A stretch of DNA of 64,000 nt from contig QNQO01000508.1 in NCBI GenBank assembly GCA_003290165.1, positions 639,790 to 703,789 of the forward strand, written 5' to 3'. The notes beneath the pieces were generated by a model. The model saw nothing but the letters and a program-made list of their open reading frames with translations, did no database searches and was not told the origin of the DNA. Position 1 is the first letter of the stretch. Each line of letters opens with the position of its first letter. Source of the stretch: Berberis thunbergii (Eukaryota; Streptophyta; Magnoliopsida; Ranunculales; Berberidaceae). Shown piece after piece: positions 55,038 to 64,000 of this stretch. The position numbers were made by a program, and so were the translations under genes.

Positions 55038-56452
55038 GCAGACATATTACTACGAGGATATATTGGTTGGAATTCGAGGCGTGCTCTCCAAGTTGTCAAT
55101 CAAGTTTTCCCAAAGGTATAATGCCTCTTCTGTCCTATATCTCATTTGTATCCTTTCTGTCTTTTGTAATGTAATGACTGAATAACATGTCTAGTTTTTT
55201 TAGCATTTAATTGCAGTTTAAACTTTTTAGGGACAGAATTAGAACATTGACCATATAAATAATGGGTGCATTCTCTGCTCTGTGAATTTTATAGTGGAGA
55301 TCATCAATGTCAAAAGTCAATTAGTGGTTGATACTCATTAAGCTGCTATTTTAACTAGGCTGATCAACGTACCTAATGGAATTAAAAGCTTGTAATCGGT
55401 CTAACCAAGTTTAGACATCAACAGATTCCTCTTGGATTGATGCCTTAATTCGAAGTCTCACACGCCACTAACTTGCCTGTGCATCTACATTTAATTTGTA
55501 GATGATAGTTACCTTCAAATACCAACTTTTTTTTAAGTGAACCACCCTTTAGATCGTCTTGTAGGATTTTATGAGTGTTTCGTGGGGTCTTATGAGTGTC
55601 TGGGTGATGTTGCATTGCTCTCTAGCATACTTTAGTGTTTCTTGTAGGATCACATGTTTCTTGTATCTTGCCGATCTGTGGTACAGCACAAGACAGACTA
55701 TATTCTGCTTGATCTTGAAAGATTAGAATCAAACTTTTTAGTTTGTTATACTTTTACAACTCTGCACCAAATGGAGCACTTGTTTTTGTTCCAGGATGCA
55801 GCTGTACAGCCTGATTTGGTGATAGTGTACTTTGGAGGTAATGATTCAATGGGGCCCCATGAATCTGGCTTAGGTCCTCATGTGCCACTTCCAGAATATG
55901 TTAAAACATGAGAAAGGTCTTAAATCACCTCAAGGTAATAGTGTATGTTTCACAATTTCTTGGTGCAATAAAGAGAAACATAGAAGCAAGGCATGGACAT
56001 GCACGTTTGAAACTTCATGCAATGAAATCATCCTTTTGCATGCTAAGTTATCTTAGCTGAAGATGTTACCATGTTGCATTCTAACATGAAAATAGTTGAT
56101 ATCAGACCCTTTCAGATAAAATAAGGATTATTGCTCTTAGCTGCCCTCCTGTCAATGAGGAGAAACTTCGGGAGTCAACAAGGTTATTTAATGCCCAGTT
56201 TTTTATTATTTGTTGTTTTCCCATTTACTTTTCAGTGTTTAGGGAATGGCTGCTTATTCCCCTTCCTCTCTCTCTCTCTCTCTATTTTTTGTGGCAACAT
56301 AGTACCTACTTTAGCGAGCTTGTCCGAACAAATGAGACCTGTCATAAGTATTAAGAAGCATGTATAGATCTATGCAGAGATTTGGATGTGAAGGTTGTTG
56401 ATCTTTGGAATGCAATACAAAGAAGAGAAGATTGGAAGAATGTGTGTTTTAA
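55038..56452 (+). pseudogene. CPRD49-like GDSL esterase/lipase, four captured exons
   Basis: Exons 55038-55115 (ADILLRGYIGWNSRRALQVV), 55795-55934 (VIVYFGGNDSMGPHESGLG), about 56106-56182 (RIIALSCPPVNEEKLREST) and 56315-56452 (VKVVDLWNAIQRREDW), with GT-AG borders in the right phase. This is the middle of SGNH/GDSL hydrolases of the CPRD49/isoamyl-acetate esterase type. The Asn of the GGND block is present. The first exon with the catalytic Ser (GxSI block) and the last with Asp-x-x-His are missing. One A is lost after PLPEYVK (frameshift) and a Ser codon in exon 4 is TAA, so it cannot function. Confidence 0.88.
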
Positions 56453-57102
56453 GTAAGTTTTCACTTTTCTGTATGTCTTAGCAGTTGACTTTATTTTACT
56501 TTATTATTTTGGTGGATGTCTATAGTTTGAGATTCTAAAGCTTCCACGAAATCCTATATTAGCAAATAGTAGTCAAGAGTTTGATAATCTTTTAACATAC
56601 GTTTTACTTGCACCCATCAAGTAATAAGTCTGAACCCCTTGCAATGTTGTGTCAAAGTTATATATCATGCTATTCACGTGACAATTACAATTAGGAATTG
56701 GTGCTTGACTACAGAAAATATTTTTACTTTGCCTTTTTGTTTGGGTGGTATGGGGGGAATGGGTTTAGGTAGTTCTAGTTGATGACTTTGGACAGTATCC
56801 GTCTCTGCTTTGATTCGTACTGGGATTGCCATTAAACTCAAATGGAGTGAGTTCGGGCTTATATGAGGACTGATGTCCTGTGAGGAGGGACTAAAAAGAC
56901 AATTGTTTTCTTAAAAAAAAATTAGTATTTAAGTTTTGTGCAAGTATCACAACTTCTATAGTCAGATGCCTTGGTCATCTTTTAAGTACACAATCATGAA
57001 CCTATCTACAGAATGCAGGGAAGGGGGAGAGACATTCTCTCTGCCATGCCATGCCAGCTATGCCATCATTTGATATTCTCATGTAGTTTGTGGGTGTTTC
57101 AG
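56453..57102. other. Intron-like stretch of CACTA-3
   Basis: No coding match. The GDSL donor (GTAAGT at 56453) is followed by AT-rich DNA to the acceptor GTTTCAG of the neprosin piece, so the two could be spliced together. Confidence 0.45.
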
Positions 57103-57273
57103 CTTCAACCAACTGAATACAAATAGAGTGATGCATATCAAGCAACTGGGTGTTACAACCTTCTGTGCTCAGGCTTCATTCAAATCAAAAGTGTAATAGC
57201 AATGGGTGCAAGCATCTTCCCTGTGTCTGGCTATCGTGGTTCCCAATTTGATATCAATATACTTGTCTGGTAG
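57103..57273 (+). pseudogene. Neprosin-domain (DUF239) protein, captured exon
   Basis: After acceptor TTTCAG the exon reads SDAYQATGCYNLLCSGFIQI, IAMGASIFPVSGYRGSQFD, INILVW. This is the conserved Cys-containing core of plant neprosin-like secreted proteins (a glutamic peptidase relative). A stop (TAG) precedes SDAY and another TAG takes the place of a Lys codon at the exon end, followed by GTAAAG. The rest of the domain is absent. Confidence 0.8.
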
Positions 57274-57438
57274 GTAAAGACCAATGGTCCAACTACCACC
57301 CATTCAAACCCAAATATGATGAAATTATGCAGGGAATCTCCTCTTGACAACAAGTTTTTATGCAGGGAATCACCTGCTCCCACCAGTGGCAACCAACTAG
57401 ACCCTGATCCCTTAATGCCAAAACGGGCCTTTGGTTAA

Positions 57439-57477
57439 TATGTTGCTCGAGAAGCTGAGTTGAATGCAGAGTATTGG
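57439..57477 (+). pseudogene. Short exon-like piece, possibly GNAT acetyltransferase
   Basis: The 13 codons YVAREAELNAEYW end at a strong donor GTAAGT. They resemble the AREAELNEEYW block of a plastid GNAT-type acetyltransferase as I recall it. The piece is too short to be sure. Confidence 0.3.
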
Positions 57478-57558
57478 GTAAGTTTAGTTCTCTTTCTTGC
57501 CTTCTCATTGGCAGGATTTTTAAGATAAGCATGCTCCTTTTAATGCCAATGCCTCTAT

Positions 57559-58607
57559 CAGGGTGGCACAATGAAATGTAAGGCAATACCTCTTCTCACA
57601 CTCCCCTTCAGAACACACCATAATAAGACATTATATTTTGTGGTCAACGACAGTCCAATTGAACCGAAGAAGGGAAAATCTAAAACACCAAAGAAAGCTA
57701 AGGAAAGCGTTCTCAAGCAAAGTTAGTTTTTCTCTTACCATATCAACTCATTTCTCTTCTTTGTAACTTATTGAATTATATATGTTTGATGATTGCTGTG
57801 CAGAATCTCCGGCTGAGTTCTTCGCGGAGAACAAAAACATCGCGGGGTTCGACAATGTGTGTCTTTCGTAATTTTTTATTAAATTGGTTTTCTTTTTTGA
57901 GTTGAAGTTGAAATTGAAACTAGAATACTATATAAGAAAATGGAACAAATGGGAATTTACAACTGAAAAAATCTGTCAAAGTTATCAACTCATTGCTTAT
58001 TGCAGCCAGGGAAAAGTCTGTACACGACTGTGAGAGAACTCACTTGATTCAGCAGAATCGATCAATGAGCTTCCTGTGATAGAAATCACAATGTAAGTGT
58101 TGATCACAAAATTGTTTCTTTTTATGGTTATAGGATATACTTGTCAAATAGAACATAATTGATTGGATGGGCTTTGCTGTGGCAGTGAGGAAATTGGGAA
58201 AAGCAGGTATAACTCTATGATTGGACTTGTTGACCGTGACCGTGTTGATGAAGCACTCTATGATGATTTCGAGCCTGTTAAGGCTCGTGAGGTGTGCCTA
58301 ATACGTACTCCTTGTGATTTAGTTCTCAAATAGGATTACAAACCTTATAACAACATGGGTTCCATTACTGATTGAAGTGGCTAAAAGCAAAAATTATGAA
58401 TTTGCTTCTGAGCTCTGTTGTTTTGCATGTCTTTTATGCTTAACATGGATGTTTCTTGGTACCTTGTAGAAACGCCTTGCTAAGGAAGCACGAAACCTAG
58501 AAATCCAAGCGAAGAATGCTACTTTTGGGAAAAAGGTCAAAGAGCCTTCAGCTACAAGGGGGGCAAAGGGTCGAGGGGAGCCTTCATTTTTCAGAGTAAC
58601 TTGTAAG
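57559..58607 (+). pseudogene. TOP6B: DNA topoisomerase VI subunit B (TOP6B), five captured exons
   Basis: Exons 57559-57721 (KKGKSKTPKKAKESVLKQ), 57804-57856 (SPAEFFAENKNIAGFDN), 58006-58092 (PGKSLYTTVREL), 58186-58291 (EEIGKSRYNSMIGLVDRDRV, EALYDDFEPVKARE) and 58470-58607 (KRLAKEARNLEIQAKNATFG, GRGEPSFFRVTCK). All borders are GT-AG and phases agree. TOP6B is the ATPase subunit of plant topoisomerase VI, needed for endoreduplication. This is its N-terminal GHKL region. Exon 3 lacks about 11 bases after VREL, removing the conserved Glu-Asn of the ATP site and shifting the frame. Everything from the DNGxG box onward is missing. Confidence 0.92.
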
Positions 58608-60239
58608 GTTTGTTTCACTAACCAATGATATCCTTTCAAAGCGGTGCCTTTCTTCTTGTCAGAATTTAGACTGTTTCTAATTTATTTCATCCATGTATTC
58701 TTACTCTAATTCACGATGAATCTAGAAAAATAAGTCTTAATTGCTTTTCATACTGTATACATGTGGCAGTGCTATAGAGGTGCCAAGTTGCCATTTAAAA
58801 TTGGTACATTTAGCCGGTAGTGAGTCTGTTAAGTTTTTGTTTCCTTGGAGGAGGACTGTAGGGGGCACAATCCTACCAACTTTCATGGTCTTAAACAAAT
58901 TCTTTTGCGATCAACTACCATCTTCACCACCAATGTAAAGATAACAGAAAATATTAGTATTATAGATAGGACTAGATCTAAGTAAATCACTTTTATGTTT
59001 AACATAAAAGGGAAAGTTATGGGTGCCTTTCACACACACAAAAAGAGAAAAGGTCTTCACTTTCTTGTAGATGTGGATATGTTGGTTATTAGAGATCATC
59101 AGTTGGTTACTAGAGATTGTCAGATTTAATAATTACCAAGTGGCATATGCCCGCATCTTTGGTTGTTTCACCCTCATAGTTTTAAATCACACAAAAAGAT
59201 GAACATAGCAACAACAAACTTGCACCTATAGATTTCTCATATGGTCAATACAATTGTGCTAGTCCAAAGTTTCCAGAAGCCCTCTTGTTTTACCCCTTAT
59301 ATTTTTGAAATGTTGTTCAATTGCATAGTTGATTTCTTCATGTGCCTTTTGTTCCTGATGTTACTATATTTTCTTGTTTATCTTCTGCAGGAACACAAAG
59401 ATTTAGTACGTCGGTGTAGCGGTCGTGATGGGAACTCATTAAAATGTTTTTGCTTTGTCACAGTATGTCTCACGTTCACAAATTATAGCCTAGTAGATGC
59501 TTCTCATGCTGTCACGTCATTTTTGTTGCCAATAGTTAGAAGTCATCCTTATATAAAAATGGAAAAGTACTGAATCAAGGACTACTTGTATCTTGATATT
59601 TAAAAAAAATCTGTATGTCATTTAGTTGATCTTAATCTTTTAAGGGATAGATTTAGTAAGTGATTAGGAATGTTAGAATTAGCAAAGGTTTTTTTAATTC
59701 TTTATGAAGGAAGAAATCAGTAATTGATGTGTGTGTGTATTTCCTAACATTACTGCAGTATCCTTTCACTGCTTTAATATCCTCTCTGTTCTTTTACTTA
59801 TCTTTCTTCTCCAACTTAAAACTAAAATAGAACAGAATCAATATCTCTCTTACCCTTTTTGTTAATCAGATATCATCAGAGAAAATACAAATAAACTGAA
59901 GTGTCTTCTTCTCGAGAGTTCAAAACCTTAGGGATCTACTCCAATACACAAGTTACTTTGTTGGAGCATAATAGGATTTGCGGTGGGGTCATTAGAAGGA
60001 TCGTTGTATCAACCATCACCGGTGCCATATACAAGCAACTACCAGGTGCTGCATTCTCATCATTTTCAGTATATTGAACAAGCAACTACTGAAAGAAATG
60101 GGGCCTGTTCCTAAGGGCATCAATGTATTTTCTTACATTATATAACTAGGTGGATTTGTATTGTTGGAAAAAACATAGAGAAATTCTTTTGTTTTAGATG
60201 CGAGCGAAACATGATATAACAAGGTTCCATTTGTTCAGG
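58608..60239 (+). other. Stretch with two exon-like pieces, function unknown
   Basis: Piece one, after acceptor CTGCAG at about 59395, reads EHKDLVRRCSGRDGNS. Piece two, about 59944-60053, reads CWSIIGFAVGSLEGSLYQPS, then PVPYTSNYQ before a possible donor GTGCTG. The second looks like a membrane-protein exon, but I do not recognise either. The rest is AT-rich and non-coding. Confidence 0.35.
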
Positions 60240-61087
60240 TTAATCCTGTTATTGTACATTAATGCTATTTGTTTACATGTTTTTGTTTGGCGTCAAAACT
60301 TGACAAGTTCCTTTTTACAATTGATTTTGTATTTATTTAGCATATAGTTTGTGGAATCTTATTCGTGCCGGAGGCATGACACATACCATAGTACGGATTG
60401 ATTTTGCAGGTGCGACGGCTGTGATTTTGCTGCAGCAGCAAAAAAAAAAATTTAATTTTTTTTTCGATTATATTAATTTGCAACGGTTTGAAACCGTTGC
60501 AACAAACGAGATTTCTTTTTTTTTTTAATTTTGTTTTACCTGCCAACGGCTTAAAACTGTTGCTACCTTGTTAGCTACAGTTAATTTCTCACTGTTTAGC
60601 CACGGCTTAAAACCGTTGCTACCTTGTTAGCTACAGTTTATTTTTCACTATTTAGCCACAGCTTTAAACCGTGGCCATGGTTAGCCACGGCCTAAAAGCC
60701 GTTGCTAACTTGTTAGCTACAGTTGATTTCTCACTATTTAGCTACGGCTTTAAACCGTGGCAAAAGTTAGCCACGGCCCGTTGCTAGCTTGTTAGCCACG
60801 GTTTAGAACCGTTGCTAATATTCACACTTTATCACGGCTTATAACCATGGCTATTGTTGCCACGGCTAAAAACCGTTATATACTTCTTGCAACGGTTTAA
60901 AAACCGTTGCTAAATGCTGAAAATACCACCCCTACTCAAACATAAAACCGTTGCTACAATGTTTAGCAACGATTTTTAGCCGTTGCAACAAATTTCGCGA
61001 CGCCTCTGTAGCCAATGGCTCTTAGCCGTGGCAATGGGTTAAGCCCACGGTACAGAACCGTTGCTAATGGGGGTTTTTGGTGTAGTG
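60240..61087 (+). repeat. CACTA-3 3' subterminal and terminal region
   Basis: The block 60240-60530 (GCATATAGTTTGTGGAATC, GCTGCAGCAGCAAAA) is homologous to the left end of CACTA-2. From 60480 there follow about 25 words such as GCCACGGCTTAAAACCGTTG in both orientations to the TIR at 61074-61087. The density of inverted copies allows extensive folding. Confidence 0.9.
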
Positions 61088-61774
61088 AACTAACATACTG
61101 ATTTCTACCAACACTAACATACTGGTTTCTATTTAAACTAACACACTAATTTCTTTTTAAACTAACATATTGTTTCTATTTCGAACTATGAAGCCCCAAA
61201 CTAACATAACAACTGACCATGTTTTAATATATATCACAAACTCCAACAGTAAATCACACTGTGTACATGCCTAGGTTGTATTCAACATTGAAGTCCCTGA
61301 TGCAAAATTATACACTTTAAAAATTCAACAGAAAATGTATCCACTCATTTATCAACAGTAAATGCAAATATTGAGGCGTGGTTGTTTGGTTACTATTTGG
61401 GATATTGTGTATGCATAAGTCCACCCAAGCCCCTCCGCGACATTTTGTATTGGTCTGTTAAACCCACTTAATGGTGAGGGAAACACATGAATCATGCAAT
61501 ATACACTAATTTATCAAAAGTAAATCACACTGTATACAGTCTAAAAATTCAGCATTGAAGTCCTAAATGCAAATGTAATTAAAAAAAAATATAATAAAAG
61601 AAAACAATTATATTGAGGTGTGGGAAACACTTATTGGTGAGGGGAACACTTGAATCCTACAATACTTCCATAGTTTAATGTATAGATTATACATGTATTT
61701 AGATCCTTCGAGTAGGATGAGAGTCAGACACCTGACACAACAACTGAGTTTTTAATTTCCAGAAGTGTTTCATG
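61088..61774. repeat. Macro-tandem repeat, copy 3 resumed
   Basis: Parallels 32640-33340 and 35120-35880: the subrepeat array, then GAACTATGAAGCCCC, GTGTACATGCCTAGGTTG and GAGGGAAACAC. It is cut at GTTTCATG, where CACTA-4 begins. Confidence 0.85.
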
Positions 61775-61952
61775 CACTACACCAAAATGCCTGTTTAGCT
61801 ATGCGGAGATGGCCACAGTTCTAAACCGTTGGTTTATTTGCCATGGCCAAAAAACCGTGCTATAATGACCAACGGCCTAAAACGTGGCTAAAAAATGGCC
61901 ACGGCTCAAAACCGTGGCTACACTATAACACAAATGAAAAACGCTGAAAAAC

Positions 61953-62173
61953 AATTGGGCGAGCTTTTTGGCGCTCGAAAGCTCCTCCTTCCTTGCTCCC
62001 TCCACTCGACTTCCACCTTCCCTGCTCCCTCCACTCGACATCGATCGTCCTGCTCCCTCCTTCGACTTCCCTGTTCCTCACTCGACTTCCCTGCTCTTCC
62101 CTCCTTGCTTGGCGTCTTCAACCTCTAAACCATTTTGCAAAATCAATCAGTGACTGCAGATTCTCTCGTACAG
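61953..62173 (+). promoter_or_regulatory. Leader of CACTA-4, ending in a splice donor
   Basis: Begins with CAATTGGGCGAGC and GGCGCTCG, corresponding to the start of the CACTA-3 leader, continues with CTCGACTTCC words, and ends TCTCGTACAG before GTACTCTC at 62174. It is shorter than in CACTA-3 because it has fewer tandem units. Confidence 0.6.
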
Positions 62174-64000
62174 GTACTCTCTCTCTCTCTCTCTGCTTTC
62201 TTTTTGAGTCTTCTATCTTAGTTTTTATGGGGTGCTAAGTGTTTGATTAAATTTTTGAAGAGTGAATTGAAATGTGTTTGTATTTCTTACATCTTATGTT
62301 TTTTGCTCTCCTACTCATATGTTCATAGATGAATTGTATCTGAAGCGTGAATGTTTGATGAAATTAGGGTTTCTGAATCTAGAGTTTTTTATTTAGAGGT
62401 TTGAATCTCTAGGGTTCGAATTGAAACTGTATGTTTTTTGAAATCTGGATTCGTTTATTGATGAAGATAGAGAAGATGTTTCATTGTCTTAGAACCTAAT
62501 TTGTTTCAATCTCTGGAAGCTTAGTTGCATTATTACATTCCTGAATTTGAGTTCGTTTATTCTTTTGAAGATTCTTATAGGGTCTGTTCCATTCCCAATT
62601 TAAAAGTGTTTTTGTGAATTCATGGAGATAACTTTGTTAAGCAAGAGTCAAGTGTGCCAATGTCGTAACAAAATTGAGGAGAACTTCAGACTCCATAGTT
62701 TGAGTATTACAACTATAAAATTTGGGTTTGGGGTGTCTCATTTGGGACTCAGATCCCATTTTTTCCATTAGGATAAAGGTTTGGTTAAAGGATGGAGATT
62801 ATTGTCCATTACGATAAAGGTTTGGTTACCACCTATTACCTTTCTAGGACTTCCAACTGGAGGTAACCTTTCTTAGTGGATAAAGAACTTTTTGTTGCTC
62901 TATTTGATGTCTACATACATTGAATTCTACAAATGTGTTTGAAATATCGATACAGATTAGAAAACTTCATTCTAGAGTCATATTCCTTGGTTATTTTAGT
63001 TCGGCTTTCTCCCAAATTAGGTCACATTTTAAGACAATTAAGATGATTGAATTAAAGTGTTGTTGATATAATTGTCCTTAATACATATATGTTATCATAT
63101 CACTTGTTTCATTTTTTCAGATTTATGAAATGTTTTGAAGTCTTTACATTGAAGAGTGTTTATATTTTTAGATTTAGTTTGCTTGAGGTCATTAGTCTTT
63201 ACATGTTTCTCTAACACCTATACTTATTTTTCAGTGAAAAACAGGAAGGAAGATAAGGTATGATATAGTACGAAGCAGCGAATTCTGCAGTCCATTGTGC
63301 TGGACAGAGTGCTGAATTTTGCTGCGTGTTGTTGCTGCTCTGTTACGTGCTGGTCTGTGGTCAGGGTGCTTGTTATTACTACTATTATTATTATCATTAT
63401 TATTTTGGGTGGCCTTCTTTTACTTGAGCATATATCTAGTATGGACTGTATAGTAGACCTTATACATGACAATTTTTATGTTTTTCAATAACTCCCTTGA
63501 GACTGGTCTACTAAAATAGTAAGCAATTTTACATTAAACTTAAATCCTATAAAAAATTAAGCTATGAAGCATGTAACTCTTTGAACATTGCTCTGTAATA
63601 TTGAAACCTAACTTGTCGAACCAATCTCATGCAATCTTCAAGAGAAAATATTGCAATTACACAGCTAGACTCCTCAAGATATTAAATCTCTGATGAACTG
63701 AAACTGATTGGAAAGATGGAGGTAGTGTAATTAAAAGCATATCTTTATTTCTATTGTTTTCTCAAAACAATTCTTGGATGAACACCTCGTTATACTAGCG
63801 TAACCTAGTATCGACACCGTTCTCTTGAACTGTTCAAAGAATTATCTTCAAACGATTATTGCTGCGAGGCAAGTTGCTGCCAGACGTCAACATGCTGCCT
63901 AGTACTGCAGGGTGTGCTACTTAGTGTGGCATGCTAGTGCGGTGGGCTAGAACATTTATGTGTGACAGTTGCTGCTTTGGAGGGTTTTGTTGGACTCAAC
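62174..64000. other. Intron-like and unassigned sequence in CACTA-4
   Basis: Long AT-rich stretch after the leader donor. A possible acceptor lies at about 63235 (TTTTTCAG). The region 63280-64000 is richer in GC, with GCTGCTNTG words and an (ATT)n tract near 63380, but no domain is readable on either strand. Confidence 0.4.

Larger units (their letters stand above)
46070..61087 (+). mobile_element. CACTA-3, 15-kb Pack-CACTA with many captured genes
   Basis: Left end CACTACACCAAAAACCCC at 46070; right end is its near reverse complement, ending at 61087. AAC flanks both ends (46067-46069, 61088-61090). The flanks join into the host subrepeat. Layout: 5' subterminal repeats, CT-rich leader with splice donor, MBF1 exon, LINE fragment, MYB exon, TNP1-like gene, GDSL esterase exons, neprosin exon, TOP6B exons, 3' subterminal repeats. 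All cargo but the MYB and LINE pieces is on plus. A TNPD-type transposase is not present, so it depends on another copy. Confidence 0.95.
61775..64000 (+). mobile_element. CACTA-4, 5' part; runs out of the window
   Basis: Starts CACTACACCAAAATGCC at 61775 after ATG (61772-61774), the presumed target duplication; the right end is not in the window. The 5' subterminal words (AAACCGTGGCTA) and the leader match CACTA-3. No captured exon could be named in the visible part. Confidence 0.85.

Noticed and set aside
63224..63491. Short frames near 63224-63491 as captured exons of CACTA-4
   Set aside because: No domain, and the Ile/Thr-rich part reflects an (ATT)n tract.

Overview
The window is plant nuclear DNA, almost certainly from a eudicot with a large, repeat-rich genome. 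The evidence is plant-type GT-AG introns, L1-type LINEs with a plant RNase H domain, plant Ty3/gypsy lineages (one a Tekay/Del-like chromovirus), CACTA (En/Spm) transposons, and fragments of plant-only genes (LESV/ESV1, CURT1B, germin-like, R2R3-MYB, GlcAT14). I find no intact host gene that lies outside a transposable element. All names rest on reading motifs and on remembered family sequences; no database search was run.

Layout. (1) 1-2205: intergenic DNA with a palindrome (281-441), a 62-bp tandem repeat and a LINE 3'-UTR-like remnant. (2) 2206-7421: a decayed Ty3/gypsy element, plus strand, with 644/643-bp LTRs, inserted in a LINE remnant whose RNase H piece is at 7422-7665. (3) 7858-17679: a small Mutator-like element (9-bp target duplication TAACGAAGA, ~100-bp inverted ends, large internal palindrome) split by an 8.7-kb Tekay-type element on the minus strand (8837-17542). 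(4) 18312-32606: LINE pieces. One minus-strand LINE, nearly full length, covers 21170-32606 and is split by a 5.3-kb CACTA element (24248-29574; TIR CACTACTACAAA; duplication ATG). (5) 32606-64000: a tandem macro-repeat of about 2.5 kb in three copies, invaded by three CACTA elements with TIR CACTACACCAAAA: 37629-45925 (duplication TTT), 46070-61087 (duplication AAC) and 61775 to beyond the window (ATG on the visible side).

The main story is gene capture. CACTA-1 carries pieces of an unknown plant gene, LESV/ESV1, a germin-like protein with its own TATA box, and CURT1B. CACTA-2 carries ABCB6/20-like, TIM22 and GlcAT14-like pieces. CACTA-3 carries MBF1, R2R3-MYB, a CPRD49-like GDSL esterase, a neprosin-domain protein and DNA topoisomerase VI subunit B (TOP6B), next to the transposon's own TNP1-like gene. 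Exon borders and GT-AG introns are kept, so capture was of genomic DNA. Nearly all cargo points in the same direction relative to its element. CACTA-3 and CACTA-4 share an untranslated CT-rich leader ending at the same splice donor, which could splice element leader onto captured exons. No cargo gene is complete, and most have frameshifts, stops or lost residues.
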